The notes beneath the pieces were generated by a model that did no database searches, was not told the origin of the DNA, and saw nothing but the letters and a program-made list of their open reading frames with translations. Below, piece after piece: positions 1 to 9,427 of a DNA stretch of 64,000 nucleotides. Location: NCBI RefSeq assembly GCF_026130605.1, contig NZ_JANFAU010000002.1, forward strand, positions 62,001 through 126,000. Reading direction: 5' to 3'. Within the stretch, counting starts at the first letter, position 1; every line of letters begins with the position of its first letter. The DNA is from Sphingomonas lycopersici (GTDB taxonomy: Bacteria > Pseudomonadota > Alphaproteobacteria > Sphingomonadales > Sphingomonadaceae). The translations under genes were made by a program, and so were the position numbers.

Positions 1-1
1 A

Positions 2-535
2 GTGGCGTGGCGCCGCGCCGCCACCGCCGCCGATCGCGAGCGGCTGCGCAACTGGCGGGTGTCGTGGCTCGCGGCGCTCGACGAGGCCAAGGCCGGCGGC
101 GGGGCGAGCGAGATCGCCGCCGATGCCGATCTGTTCGATCCCGATCGGTCGCTCGACAATCCCTTGCCGCCGGTCGGCACATATCGCTGCCGGATCGTCA
201 AGCTCGGTGCGGCGCATCAAGTGAACCGCGATTATGTCGCCCTGCCGCCCGCCAAATGCAGCGTCGGGCAGGACAGCGGCGAAACCTGGTTCGCGATCGA
301 CGACGGGACGCAACGCCCGATCGGCCGGCTGTTTCCGGGGCCGCCGGGGCGGGGGGTCTTCCTCGGCACGCTCGAGCTGGGCGATGAGCGGCTGCCGCTT
401 ACCTATGGCGTCGACGATCAGCGCAACATCATCGCTTATGTCGATCGCGTCGGCGAGAAGCGCTGGCGGCTGCTGATCCCGGCCCCGCATTTCGACGCAA
501 AGGCGGAACTGATCGAGATCACGCCGGGCGGGTGA
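2..535 (+). CDS. DUF4893 domain protein, 5' end cut by the window edge
   Basis: The reading frame is open from the first bases of the window, so the true start, and probably a signal peptide, lies to the left. The visible 177 residues match my memory of the DUF4893 family: an N-terminal WRRAATAADRERLRNW stretch, then DPDRSLDNPLPPVGTYRCR, GRLFPGPPGRGVFLGTLELG and a C-terminal GEKRWRLLIPAPHF block. The function of this family is unknown; members are typical of Sphingomonadales. The gene converges on trpE, and the 166-base gap between them is filled by an inverted repeat that could end transcription from both sides. Confidence 0.75.
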   Translation: MAWRRAATAADRERLRNWRVSWLAALDEAKAGGGASEIAADADLFDPDRSLDNPLPPVGTYRCRIVKLGAAHQVNRDYVALPPAKCSVGQDSGETWFAIDDGTQRPIGRLFPGPPGRGVFLGTLELGDERLPLTYGVDDQRNIIAYVDRVGEKRWRLLIPAPHFDAKAELIEITPGG

Positions 536-558
536 GCCTGGCCTTGCCGCCTTCTTCC

Positions 559-667
559 ACCCCTCCCTGGTGAAGGGAGGGGCTGGGGGTGGGTAGGTAT
601 GAGGCGCGCGATCCGGTGCCCCTCGAGCCAACCCACCCCCGACCCCTACCTTGTTCAAGGGAGGGGA
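559..667. repeat. imperfect inverted repeat between convergent genes
   Basis: Two arms of about 36 bases (559-596 and 631-667) are near reverse complements, each with a run of C or G followed by a small internal palindrome. The element fills the gap between two convergent genes and could act as a bidirectional terminator. It resembles the palindromic intergenic elements seen elsewhere in this window, but its sequence is a different family. Confidence 0.6.
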
Positions 668-701
668 GAAGCAAGCGGGTGGGGAGCAAAGTAAAGCCGG
701 G

Positions 702-2204
702 CTACTGCCCGAAGCCCGCCGCGCTGGCCTGCGCGATTGCCTCGCGCGCGGCGGCGATCAGCGCGCTCGCCTTGGCCTCGCATTCGCGCTGCTCATAGAC
801 CGGGTCCGAATCGGCGACGATCCCGGCGCCTGCCTGCATATGGATCGTCCCGTCCTTCACCACCGCGGTGCGCAGCACGATGCACGAATCCATCGAGCCG
901 TCGGGGGAGAAATAGCCGACGCCGCCGGCATAGGCGCCGCGGCGCTCGGGCTCGAGCTCGGCGATGATCTGGCACGCGCGGACCTTGGGCGCGCCGCTCA
1001 CCGTCCCCGCCGGGAAGCCCGCGAGCAACGCGTCGATCGCGTCATGCGCCGGATCGAGCCGGCCGACGACGTTCGACACGATGTGCATCACATGGCTGTA
1101 GAATTCGACCATATAGCTGTCAGTCACCGTCACGCTGCCGGCGGCGGCGACGCGGCCGACGTCGTTGCGGCCGAGATCGAGCAGCATCAGATGCTCGGCG
1201 CGCTCCTTGGGGTCGGCGAGCAGGCTGGCGCGGTTCGTCTCGTCCTCGCTCGCGGTGCGGCCGCGCGGACGGGTGCCCGCGATCGGGCGGATCGTCACCT
1301 CGCCGTCGCGCGCGCGGACGAGGATCTCGGGGCTTGAGCCGATCAGCGCGAACCCCGGCAGATCGAGGTGATAGAGGAAGGGCGAGGGGTTGATCCGCCT
1401 GAGCGCGCGATAGAGCTCGAACGGCGGCAGCGCGAACGGCGCGGTGAAGCGCTGCGCGAGCACCACCTGAAAGATGTCGCCCGCAGTGATATAATCCTTC
1501 GCCCGCGCGACCATCTCGCCGTAGCGACCCGCCGGCAGCACCGGGTTGAGCGCGATCTCGGCGGGATCGCCGGTGACGCGCGGCGGCAGCGCGGCGGAAG
1601 CGAGGCGGGCCTCGACCGCATCGAGCCGTTCGTCGGCCTCGGCAACGATCGCCGTGGCATCGCGCGTCGCATCGGGCCATGCCGGGGCGACGAGGAACAA
1701 GGCATCGGCGAGCCGGTCGAACACCAGGATCACCGTCGGCCGCACGAACATCATGTCGGGCAAGCCGAGCGGGTCGGCGGCGGGAATCGCGAGATTTTCC
1801 GCGAGCGCCATCGTCTCATAGCCGAAATAGCCGACGAGACAGGCGAGCGCCGCGGGCAATGCCGCCGGCACCTCGGCGTGGCATTCGGCGACCAGCTTGC
1901 GCAGCGCGGCGAGCGTCGGCTCGGGGCAGGGGACGAAGGCGTCGCGATCGGTCAGCCAGCGCGGGTTGATCGCCGCGTCGTTTCCCTGAGCGCGGAACAC
2001 CAGATCTGGGGCGAGCCCGATCAGGCTGTGGCGCCCGCGCACCGATCCGCCCTCGACCGATTCGAGCAGGAAATCGCCGCGTCCCGGCTCGATCAGCTTG
2101 AGCGCGGCGGCGACCGGGGTCTCGGTATCGGCGATCCGCCGGCGCCAGACGAGCGCGGGCTTCCCCGCGGCGAGCGTGGCGACGGCGGGGTTGCTGGGCG
2201 CCAC
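702..2204 (-). CDS. trpE: anthranilate synthase component I
   Basis: TrpE converts chorismate to anthranilate, the first step of tryptophan synthesis, using ammonia supplied by TrpG. At 500 residues it is full length. The N-terminal tryptophan-binding motif LLES is at residues 46-49, and the chorismate-binding half has the GSSPE, RPIAGTRPRGR, FPAGTVSGAPK and GGVGYFSPDG blocks. The start is GTG, one base after the stop of the upstream isomerase gene, so the two are probably co-transcribed and translationally coupled. No trpG, trpD or trpC is visible; they may lie to the left of the window. No leader peptide or trp attenuator is seen before the gene. Confidence 0.96.
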   Translation of the reverse strand: MAPSNPAVATLAAGKPALVWRRRIADTETPVAAALKLIEPGRGDFLLESVEGGSVRGRHSLIGLAPDLVFRAQGNDAAINPRWLTDRDAFVPCPEPTLAALRKLVAECHAEVPAALPAALACLVGYFGYETMALAENLAIPAADPLGLPDMMFVRPTVILVFDRLADALFLVAPAWPDATRDATAIVAEADERLDAVEARLASAALPPRVTGDPAEIALNPVLPAGRYGEMVARAKDYITAGDIFQVVLAQRFTAPFALPPFELYRALRRINPSPFLYHLDLPGFALIGSSPEILVRARDGEVTIRPIAGTRPRGRTASEDETNRASLLADPKERAEHLMLLDLGRNDVGRVAAAGSVTVTDSYMVEFYSHVMHIVSNVVGRLDPAHDAIDALLAGFPAGTVSGAPKVRACQIIAELEPERRGAYAGGVGYFSPDGSMDSCIVLRTAVVKDGTIHMQAGAGIVADSDPVYEQRECEAKASALIAAAREAIAQASAAGFGQ

Positions 2205-2205
2205 G

Positions 2206-4155
2206 TTATTGATTGGACGCGTCCTTGCCCGAAAGGTCGGCCTTGATCCGCGCGAGTTCGGCGGCGTTGCGGGTCACCTTCACCTCGGCCTTGACCGCAT
2301 TGGTGAACTGCTCGGCATATTCGCGCCCGACCAGCCGGCCGAGATCGCGGCGCGTCGAGGCGAGCAGCGGCGGCATGCTGGCGGCATCGCCGGCGACGAT
2401 CGTGTCGAGCTTGACGATCAGCCAGCCCGCGCCGCCCGGCGCCTCGAGCATCCGCGCGCCGCCGCCGGGCAGGCTGAACAGCATCGCGAGCGCCGGATCG
2501 ACCCCGCGCGGGTTGCTGGCGAGCTGGCCGCGTACCGCGCCGATCGGCTGGATCTTGGCGCCCTTCGCCCCGGCCTCGTTGAGCGCCTGGGCGAGCGGGG
2601 TGCCCTTCTGCACCTTGGCAAGCGCGGCGGCGGCGGCGGCGCGGGCCGCCTTGCGCGCGCGATCGGCCTGGACGTCCTTCACCACCGCCTCGCGCACCTG
2701 CGCCAGCGGGCGCGGCGCGGCGTGGACGATGCGATCGAGCGCGACCAACGCGAAGCTGCCGTCGGGGGCGGTCTGCACCATTACCGGCGCGTCGCCTTCC
2801 TCGGCCGCGAACGCCGCCTTGATGATCTCGGCCAGCGCCGGATCGGGCTTGGACGCGGGATCGTCGGGGTTGAGCCCGGTCGCGGTCAGCGCCGGGGTCG
2901 ATTGCGCGGTGAGCTTGTTGTCGCCGACCAGCTCGGCGAAATTGGCATTGTTCGCGATCGCATCGTCGAGCTTGTCGTGGACAGCGCCCAGCGCCGCGAC
3001 GGTCTTCTGCTGGGTCAGCGCCTTGGCGATCTCCTCACGCGCCTCGGCGAGCGACTTGGCCGCGACCTGCTCGACCGCGTCGACGCGCGCGACGACGAAG
3101 CCGACCGCGCCCTTCGCCGGGCCGACGGTCGCGCCCTTCGCCGCGCCGAACACCGCATCGGCGGCGGCGGGGGAGGTCTGCGCGGCGTAAGCGCTCTTTT
3201 CCACGGTGTTGATCGTGCGCGGTTCGAGCCCGGCGGCGCGCGCCGCATCGGCGATCGGCGCGCCGCCCTTCACCTTGGCGGCGAGCGCCTCGGCCGCCTT
3301 CTGGTCGAGCACGACGACCTGGGTGATCGTGCGCTTTTCCTTCGCCGCATATTTCGCGCGGTCCTTGTTATACGCCGCCGCGATTTCCGCCTCGCTCGGC
3401 TGGATCTGCGCCTTGAGCGAATCCGGGGTGACGCGGGCGTAGCGGATCACGCGGCGCTCCGGCACGGTGTAGCGCGCGGCGTTGTTCTTGTAGAACGCCT
3501 GCAACTCGGCATCGGTCGGCGCCGGGCCGGTCGGCATCGCCGCCGCCGGCAGCAGCGCGATCTGCCCCGAACGGCGTTCGAGCAGCAGCGAGGCATAAGG
3601 CAGCGAGAAGGACGCCGGCATCTGCGCCGCGCCGATCGTCGGGGCGAGCAGGAAGCGCGCCATCGCCTGTTGCGCGATCTCGCCCTGCACCTGCGCGTCG
3701 GTCATTCGGCGCTGCTGGAGCACGCGCTCGTAGATCTTCTGGTCGAACTTGCCGCTCGGCCCCTGCAGCGCGGGAATGCCCTGCAGCTCGCTGCCGACCA
3801 GCGCGCGGCTCACCGCCATGCCCTGATCCTGCCCGAACTGCTCGAGCGCGATCCCGGTAAGCAGCTGATCGAGCACGCCTTCCACCCCGCCGCCGGCGAC
3901 GAAGGCGGGCATGTCGACGGTCGGATTTTCCTGGCGAAGCTGGTTGAGCTGATCGCCGACGCGCTGCTTGAGCTGGGCTTCACCGATCGCGACCCGCCCG
4001 ACGCGCGCGACGGTGGTCTTGGTCATCCCGCCGGAGCCGGAGGCGAGCCCGGTAACGTCACCCGCGGCAAATGCGATCGCGATCACGCCGAGCGTGAGGA
4101 AGGTGATGACCAGACCGGCCTTTGAATTGATGATCCGCCGGAAAAAGCCGAGCAT
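2206..4155 (-). CDS. PpiD/SurA-type membrane-anchored peptidyl-prolyl isomerase
   Basis: This 649-residue protein starts with a short basic segment and one membrane helix (about residues 13-33), followed by a long periplasmic region with a SurA N-terminal-type chaperone domain and a rotamase (parvulin) region at about 240-400. This is the PpiD layout: a periplasmic folding helper for exported and outer-membrane proteins, held in the inner membrane. The parvulin core looks degenerate, as in many PpiD proteins, so chaperone activity may outweigh isomerase activity. It is the first gene of the pair with trpE, a pairing driven by position rather than by function. The divergent tpiA lies 166 bases away. 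Confidence 0.88.
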   Translation of the reverse strand: MLGFFRRIINSKAGLVITFLTLGVIAIAFAAGDVTGLASGSGGMTKTTVARVGRVAIGEAQLKQRVGDQLNQLRQENPTVDMPAFVAGGGVEGVLDQLLTGIALEQFGQDQGMAVSRALVGSELQGIPALQGPSGKFDQKIYERVLQQRRMTDAQVQGEIAQQAMARFLLAPTIGAAQMPASFSLPYASLLLERRSGQIALLPAAAMPTGPAPTDAELQAFYKNNAARYTVPERRVIRYARVTPDSLKAQIQPSEAEIAAAYNKDRAKYAAKEKRTITQVVVLDQKAAEALAAKVKGGAPIADAARAAGLEPRTINTVEKSAYAAQTSPAAADAVFGAAKGATVGPAKGAVGFVVARVDAVEQVAAKSLAEAREEIAKALTQQKTVAALGAVHDKLDDAIANNANFAELVGDNKLTAQSTPALTATGLNPDDPASKPDPALAEIIKAAFAAEEGDAPVMVQTAPDGSFALVALDRIVHAAPRPLAQVREAVVKDVQADRARKAARAAAAAALAKVQKGTPLAQALNEAGAKGAKIQPIGAVRGQLASNPRGVDPALAMLFSLPGGGARMLEAPGGAGWLIVKLDTIVAGDAASMPPLLASTRRDLGRLVGREYAEQFTNAVKAEVKVTRNAAELARIKADLSGKDASNQ

Positions 4156-4321
4156 GCGCGTTGAAATCCGTAAAGTTGCGGTTGGAGGCTTTAGGGGGGG
4201 CGAACGGTGGCATCAAGGCCGCACCGGGTTGACGAACGGTTTGCGTCGCGATTGACCCCGACGGTGGCATCGCGCGCCCGGCATCGCTATCGCCCGTCCG
4301 AACACGATCGAAGGGAGCATC

Positions 4322-5053
4322 ATGCGTCGTAAGCTGGTTGCCGGAAACTGGAAAATGAACGGGTCGCTCGCCGGCCTTGCCGAGCTCGATGGGATCGGCG
4401 CGGCGCTCGATCCGCGGATCGATGTCGCGATCGCGGTGCCCGCGACGCTGATCGCCCCGGCTGCAGCGCGCGCGGCTTTCCCGATCGGGGCCGAGGATGT
4501 TCACAGCGCCGACAGCGGCGCGCATACCGGCTGCATCTCGGCGGCGATGGCGAAGGAGGCGGGCGCGGCCTTCTCGATCGTCGGCCATTCCGAGCGGCGG
4601 CAGGGCCAGTGCGAGAGCGACGCCGATGTGAAGGCCAAGGCCGAAGCGCTCAGGCGCCACGGCATGAACGCGATCCTCTGCGTCGGTGAAACGCTCGACG
4701 AGCGCGAGGCCGGGCGTGCGGTCGCGGTGGTCACCGCGCAGGTACGTGCCTCGCTCCCCGAGGGCGCGGCGGGTGACTGGCTCGCGATCGCCTATGAACC
4801 GATCTGGGCGATCGGCACCGGCCGCACCGCCACCGTCGAGGATGTCGAGGCGATGCACGGCGCGATCCGCGCGACGCTGGTCGAACTGCTCGGGGCCGAG
4901 CCGGGCGCGGCGGTGCGATTGCTCTATGGCGGGTCGGTGACCGCGGACAATGCCGCGGCGCTGCTCCACGCGCGCGACGTCGACGGCGCGCTGGTCGGCG
5001 GGGCAAGCCTCACCGCGGCGAAGTTCGCGCCGATCATCGCGGCGGGGGCGTAA
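4322..5053 (+). CDS. tpiA: triosephosphate isomerase
   Basis: TpiA interconverts dihydroxyacetone phosphate and glyceraldehyde 3-phosphate in glycolysis and gluconeogenesis. The protein has 243 residues, the usual length. Catalytic residues are in place: Lys11 in GNWKMN, His89 in IVGHSERR and Glu159 in AYEPIWAIGTG; the phosphate-binding LYGGSV segment is near the C-terminus. A good ribosome site (AAGGGAG) precedes the ATG. The gene stands alone: it diverges from the isomerase gene and converges on the DUF1905 gene. The secG-pyrG neighbours often found downstream of tpiA in alphaproteobacteria are not here. Confidence 0.97.
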   Translation: MRRKLVAGNWKMNGSLAGLAELDGIGAALDPRIDVAIAVPATLIAPAAARAAFPIGAEDVHSADSGAHTGCISAAMAKEAGAAFSIVGHSERRQGQCESDADVKAKAEALRRHGMNAILCVGETLDEREAGRAVAVVTAQVRASLPEGAAGDWLAIAYEPIWAIGTGRTATVEDVEAMHGAIRATLVELLGAEPGAAVRLLYGGSVTADNAAALLHARDVDGALVGGASLTAAKFAPIIAAGA

Positions 5054-5087
5054 TCGGCCGCGCGCCGGGGTGGGGCGGCGCCACCTT

Positions 5088-5136
5088 GTGTCCCCGCCTT
5101 GGGCCCCAGTCTGGGCTCCCGCCTTCGCGGGCGCAC
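5088..5136. repeat. palindromic intergenic element, same family as 59971-60015
   Basis: The 49-base segment reads, on the minus strand, as GTGCGCCCGCGAAGGCGGG followed by AGCCCAGACTGGGGCC. The copy at 59971-60015 on the plus strand has the same opening (GTGCTCCCGCGAAGGCGGG) and the same AGCCCAG-CTGGG centre. Each contains two nested small hairpins. It sits between the convergent tpiA and DUF1905 genes. Confidence 0.65.
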
Positions 5137-5148
5137 ATAGGGTGGGCA

Positions 5149-5457
5149 CTACCGGTGGCTGATCTCGATCTCGACCGTCACCGGATCGCCCAGCGACACC
5201 CCGGTTTCCGCGCGCACCGCATCCTTGAGCGGCACCAGATAGCTCCCGTCGCGCGGAAACAGCGAGGTGGTGAAGCTGGCGCCGCCGATCGCCACCGTCA
5301 CCGGCACGACGCCCCAGCCATAGCTCGCGACGCGCGCCGCCGCCTTGATCGCGGCGGCATGTTCGCGCGGGACGGGGGCGAAGAAGAACGGCGCCGGCCC
5401 GCGCCAGTGGATCACTTCGCTGTCAAAGGTGATCGCGAGCAGCGGGCCGTCGCTCAT
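5149..5457 (-). CDS. DUF1905 domain protein
   Basis: This small 102-residue protein has the DUF1905 pattern: an N-terminal LAITFDSEVIHW strand, then WRGPAPFFFAPVP, VPVTVAIGGASFTTSLFP and YLVPLKDAVR, ending in a VTVEIEI strand. DUF1905 proteins form a small beta-barrel of unknown function, sometimes joined to a bacteriocin-protection (YdeI-like) domain, which is absent here. Its ATG overlaps the stop of the aminopeptidase gene (ATGA), so the two are translated together. Confidence 0.85.
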   Translation of the reverse strand: MSDGPLLAITFDSEVIHWRGPAPFFFAPVPREHAAAIKAAARVASYGWGVVPVTVAIGGASFTTSLFPRDGSYLVPLKDAVRAETGVSLGDPVTVEIEISHR

Positions 5458-6833
5458 GAATAGCGCGCCTTGAGCACCTCCCACGCCGCGCGCAGCCCCA
5501 GCGCGTCGCCGCCCTTGGGCCGCCCCGCCTTGGCCGCCGGGCGCCACGCGAAGGTATCGACATGCGCCCAGGCGATATTGTCGGGGACGAAACGGCGCAG
5601 GAACAGAGCGGCGGTGACCGCCCCGGCAAACCCGCCCTCGGGCGAATTGACCATATCGGCGACGTCGGATTTGAGCATCTCGTCATAGCCGTCCCACAAG
5701 GGCATCCGCCACAAGGGGTCGCGGACGCGGACCGACGCGTCGAGCAATTCGGCCGCCAGCGCATCGTCATTGGCGAACAGCGGCGGCAGATCCGGCCCCA
5801 AGGCGACCCGCGCCGCGCCGGTCAGCGTCGCGAAATCGAGGATCAGCGCGGGCTCCGCCTCGACCGCCTTGGCCAGCGCATCGCCGAGGATCAGCCGGCC
5901 CTCGGCATCGGTGTTGGTATTCTCGACCGTCAGCCCCTTGCGCGTCCTGAGCACGTCGCCGGGGCGGAAGGCGTTGCCCGAAACCGCATTCTCCACCGCC
6001 GGGATCAGCAAATGGAGCCGCACCTTGAGCCGCGCGGCCATCACCAGCCCGGCGAGCGCCAGCATATGCGCCGCGCCGCCCATATCCTTCTTCATCAGCC
6101 GCATGCCCGCGGCGGGCTTGATATCGAGCCCGCCCGAATCGAAGCACACGCCCTTGCCGACCAACGCGATGCGCGGATGCGCCGCATCGCCCCATTCGAG
6201 CTCGATCAGCCGCGGCGCGTTTTCCTTCGCCGCCGCGCGCCCGACCGCGTGGATCATCGGATAGCCGGTCGCCAGCGCATCGCCGCGCGTCACGTTGAGC
6301 GTCGCATTGTGCTTCTTGGCCAGCGCCTCGGCCGCCGCCTCCAGCTCCGCCGGGCCGAGATCGCCCGCGCCAGTATTGACCAGATCGCGCACCAGCGCGG
6401 TCGCCTCAGCGACGCGCAGCGCCTCCTCGATCCGTGCCGGCTCGCCCGACAGCAGCACGCGCGGCTCGGCCGGATCGGCGCGATAGCGGTCGAAGCGATA
6501 TTGCCCGAGCAGCCAGCCGAGCATCGCCGCCCCGGGCTCGCCCGATGCGAGCCGATAGGTTCCCTCGGGCAGCGATGTGCCGAGCGAGGCGATTCGCCAC
6601 GGCGATTCTTCGGGCTCGTTGCACACCAGCAGGTACGACCAGTCCTCCGCCGCCTCGCCGGGGAGCACCGCGCGCTCGCCGGCCTTGCCCGCCACCCGGT
6701 TCGCCGCGACCGCGCTGCGCACGCGCGGCGGCTGGCCGGCGAGCCAGTCGGCGAAGGCATCGGGGTGGACGATATGGAGCGCGCGCGCCGGCTGGCCGCG
6801 GTCGGGCTGAAGCATCGGTGAAAAGTCCGTCAT
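5454..6833 (-). CDS. leucyl aminopeptidase family protein (M17)
   Basis: A cytosolic M17 metallo-aminopeptidase that removes N-terminal residues from peptides. The C-terminal catalytic half carries the family signature NTDAEGRL and the metal-binding segments GKGVCFDSGGLDIKP and MKKDMGGAA. The ATG at 6833 gives 459 residues, close to the usual 450-500; a longer in-frame start exists at 6884 but would add an unlikely N-terminal extension running into the divergent trxB leader. The gene is followed by DUF1905 with a 4-base overlap. It diverges from trxB, with 79 bases between the two starts. Confidence 0.93.
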   Translation of the reverse strand: MTDFSPMLQPDRGQPARALHIVHPDAFADWLAGQPPRVRSAVAANRVAGKAGERAVLPGEAAEDWSYLLVCNEPEESPWRIASLGTSLPEGTYRLASGEPGAAMLGWLLGQYRFDRYRADPAEPRVLLSGEPARIEEALRVAEATALVRDLVNTGAGDLGPAELEAAAEALAKKHNATLNVTRGDALATGYPMIHAVGRAAAKENAPRLIELEWGDAAHPRIALVGKGVCFDSGGLDIKPAAGMRLMKKDMGGAAHMLALAGLVMAARLKVRLHLLIPAVENAVSGNAFRPGDVLRTRKGLTVENTNTDAEGRLILGDALAKAVEAEPALILDFATLTGAARVALGPDLPPLFANDDALAAELLDASVRVRDPLWRMPLWDGYDEMLKSDVADMVNSPEGGFAGAVTAALFLRRFVPDNIAWAHVDTFAWRPAAKAGRPKGGDALGLRAAWEVLKARYS

Positions 6834-6912
6834 GGGGCCACCAAAGCAGGACTTGTCCGCCCGCGCAACGCAGGCGGTTTGCAACTGGGGAGCGGGGCTC
6901 TACATCGTGCGC

Positions 6913-7881
6913 ATGACCACGCACACCACCCGCATGCTGATCCTCGGTTCCGGCCCGGCCGGGCTCTCCGCCGCCATTTACGGCGCACGCGCCGGGATGC
7001 AGCCGATCGTCGTCCAGGGCATCCAGCCCGGCGGCCAGCTCACCACCACCACCGATGTGGAAAATTACCCCGGCTTCGCGGACGTGATCCAGGGGCCGTG
7101 GCTGATGGAGCAGATGCAGAAGCAGGCCGAGCATGTCGGCACGCGGCTGATGTGGGATACGATCGTCGAGGTCGATCTGACCAAGCGCCCGTTCCGGCTG
7201 ATCGGCGACGGCGGCGATGTCTATGAGGGCGAGGTGCTGGTGATCGCCACCGGGGCGCAGGCCAAATGGCTCGGGATCGACAGCGAGGAAGCGATGAAGG
7301 GCAAGGGCGTCAGCGCCTGCGCGACCTGCGACGGCTTCTTCTATCGCGGCAAGAAGGTCGCGGTGATCGGCGGCGGCAATACCGCGGTCGAGGAGGCGCT
7401 GTACCTCACCAACCATTCCGACGACGTGACGCTGATCCACCGCCGCGATTCGCTGCGCGCCGAGAAGATCCTGCAGGAGCGGCTGTTCGCGCACCCCAAC
7501 ATCACGGTGCTGTGGAACAAGGAAGTCGCCGAATTCGTCGACGGCGGCGGCACCGCCGGGCTCGTCGCGCTCGATCTCAAGGATACCGCGACCGGCGAGG
7601 TTTCGCGGCTCGACGTGCAGGGCGGGTTCGTCGCGATCGGGCATCATCCGGCGACCGAATTGTTCCGCGGCCATCTCGCGCTCGATGACGACGGCTATAT
7701 CGCGGTCCAGCCGGGGTCGACCCGCACCAGCGTCGCCGGTGTGTTCGCGTGCGGTGACGTGATGGACAAAATCTATCGTCAGGCGGTGACCGCGGCCGGC
7801 ACCGGCTGCATGGCCGCGCTTGACGCGGAGCGTTTCCTGGCTGAGGCTGATTTCGAGAAATTGGCAGAAGCTGCTGAATAA
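6913..7881 (+). CDS. trxB: thioredoxin-disulfide reductase
   Basis: TrxB passes electrons from NADPH through FAD to thioredoxin, in the cytosol. The 322-residue protein shows the FAD-binding GSGPAGLSAA loop at 12-21, the redox-active pair C136-A-T-C139, the NADPH-binding GGGNTAVEEA motif and the C-terminal FAD motif VFACGDV. The ATG at 6913 places the first FAD-binding strand about eight residues in, as usual; an upstream in-frame start at 6832 would add 27 unlikely residues. It is followed after 22 bases by a secreted S10 peptidase, with no visible terminator between them. Confidence 0.96.
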   Translation: MTTHTTRMLILGSGPAGLSAAIYGARAGMQPIVVQGIQPGGQLTTTTDVENYPGFADVIQGPWLMEQMQKQAEHVGTRLMWDTIVEVDLTKRPFRLIGDGGDVYEGEVLVIATGAQAKWLGIDSEEAMKGKGVSACATCDGFFYRGKKVAVIGGGNTAVEEALYLTNHSDDVTLIHRRDSLRAEKILQERLFAHPNITVLWNKEVAEFVDGGGTAGLVALDLKDTATGEVSRLDVQGGFVAIGHHPATELFRGHLALDDDGYIAVQPGSTRTSVAGVFACGDVMDKIYRQAVTAAGTGCMAALDAERFLAEADFEKLAEAAE

Positions 7882-7903
7882 GCACACGATTACCGGGGGG
7901 ATC

Positions 7904-9427
7904 ATGAAAGTCAGATTTGCACTCGCCGCGTCCGCGGCAATGATGTTGTTCGCCACGCCGGCGCTGGCGGCGGACAAGAAGGGCGACGCCGAAGCGGCGG
8001 AGAAGAGCGGCGATCCCGCGATCCCGCCGCCGGTCGTTTCGGTGACGCATCACACGGGGACGTTCGGCGGGGTGAAGATCGCCTATAAGGCGACCGCGGG
8101 CGAAACCTATCTCAAGGACAAGGACGGCAAGCCACTCGCGGCGATCACCTCCTACAGCTATGTCAAGGAAGGCGCGGTCGATCCCAACCGGCCGGTGACC
8201 TTCCTGTGGAACGGCGGACCCGGATCGGGCTCGCTATGGCTGCAGATGGGGGCGTTCGGGCCCAAGCGCGTGGTGGTGCCGAGCGACGCCAAGGATGACG
8301 GCGCGCCGCCCTATCGCATGATCGACAATGCCGCGTCGCTGCTCGACGTCACCGATCTGGTGTTCATCGATCCTGTCGGCACCGGGTTCAGCCACGCGCT
8401 CGGCAAGACCGATCCCAAGGATTATTGGGGCGTCACCAAGGACGCCAAGTCGATGGCGGCGTTCATCCGGCTGTGGCTCGATGCCAACGGGCGTTGGAAC
8501 GCGCCCAAATATATCGGCGGCGAAAGCTATGGCACCACGCGCTCGGCGGCGGTGATCAACGAGCTCGAGGGCAGCTACACCGATGTCGCGGTCAACGGCA
8601 TCATCCTGATCTCCTCGATCCTGGATTTCAGCCAGGCGGCGGATTCCCCCGGCAACGAGCTGGGGTATGTCACCAATCTGCCGTCGATGGCGGCGACCGC
8701 CTGGTTCCACAACAAGGTGCAGGACAAGCCCGCGACCGTCGAGCAATTCGTCGCCGAGGCGAAGGCGTTCGCGATCGGACCCTATGCCTCGGCGCTGCTC
8801 AAGGGCAATGCGCTGAGCGCCGCCGAGCGCGCGCAGATCCTGCCGCAATTGTCGCGCTTTACGGGCGTGTCGCAAACCTATCTCGAACATGCCGACCTCC
8901 GGCTGTCGCCGGGTCGCTTCTACAAGGAACTGCTGCGCGATCGCGGGCTGACGATCGGGCGGCTCGACACGCGCTATACCGGCAAGGATTACGACAATGC
9001 CGGGGAGGAGCCCGATAACGATCCGAGCTTCTACGGGATCGACGGCGCCTATACCGCGGCGATGAACCATTGGGTGCGCGAAGGGCTGAAATATTCCCCT
9101 GAGCGGGTCTACATCTCGATCGGCGGGGTGCGCGACTGGGATTGGAACATCGGCGGGCCGCGCGGCGGGGAGGGCTATCTCAACGTCGCGCCCTATATCG
9201 GCCGGGCGCTGCGCGAGAATAGCGGGCTCAGGGTGTTCGCCGGGCAGGGCTATTATGATTTCGCGACGCCGTTCTTCGGCGCCGAATATTCGCTTACCCG
9301 CACCGGGATGCCGACCGACGGACGCATCCAATGGCATTATTATAACGCCGGGCACATGATGTATGTGCGCGATGAGGATTTGCAGAAGCTTTCCAACGAT
9401 ATCCGCGCGTTTATTCGCGCGCGGTAA
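7904..9427 (+). CDS. secreted S10-family serine carboxypeptidase-like protein
   Basis: The protein of 507 residues begins with a clear signal peptide (cleavage probably after ATPALA, about residue 23), so it acts in the periplasm or outside. The S10 signature GGESYGTTR gives the catalytic serine at about residue 208, and the catalytic histidine is in NAGHMMY at about 484. WNGGPGSGSLW near residue 105 is the S10 oxyanion-hole segment. The likely role is removal of C-terminal residues from peptides; the substrate is unknown. A GGGGGG ribosome site precedes the ATG. The 3' end overlaps the convergent hydrolase gene by 17 bases. Confidence 0.92.
   Translation: MKVRFALAASAAMMLFATPALAADKKGDAEAAEKSGDPAIPPPVVSVTHHTGTFGGVKIAYKATAGETYLKDKDGKPLAAITSYSYVKEGAVDPNRPVTFLWNGGPGSGSLWLQMGAFGPKRVVVPSDAKDDGAPPYRMIDNAASLLDVTDLVFIDPVGTGFSHALGKTDPKDYWGVTKDAKSMAAFIRLWLDANGRWNAPKYIGGESYGTTRSAAVINELEGSYTDVAVNGIILISSILDFSQAADSPGNELGYVTNLPSMAATAWFHNKVQDKPATVEQFVAEAKAFAIGPYASALLKGNALSAAERAQILPQLSRFTGVSQTYLEHADLRLSPGRFYKELLRDRGLTIGRLDTRYTGKDYDNAGEEPDNDPSFYGIDGAYTAAMNHWVREGLKYSPERVYISIGGVRDWDWNIGGPRGGEGYLNVAPYIGRALRENSGLRVFAGQGYYDFATPFFGAEYSLTRTGMPTDGRIQWHYYNAGHMMYVRDEDLQKLSNDIRAFIRAR

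Noticed and set aside
2098..4125. 675-residue open frame on the plus strand, opposite the isomerase gene
   Set aside because: It has no recognisable domain and a skewed Arg-rich composition, and the minus-strand protein has a clear membrane anchor and chaperone layout.
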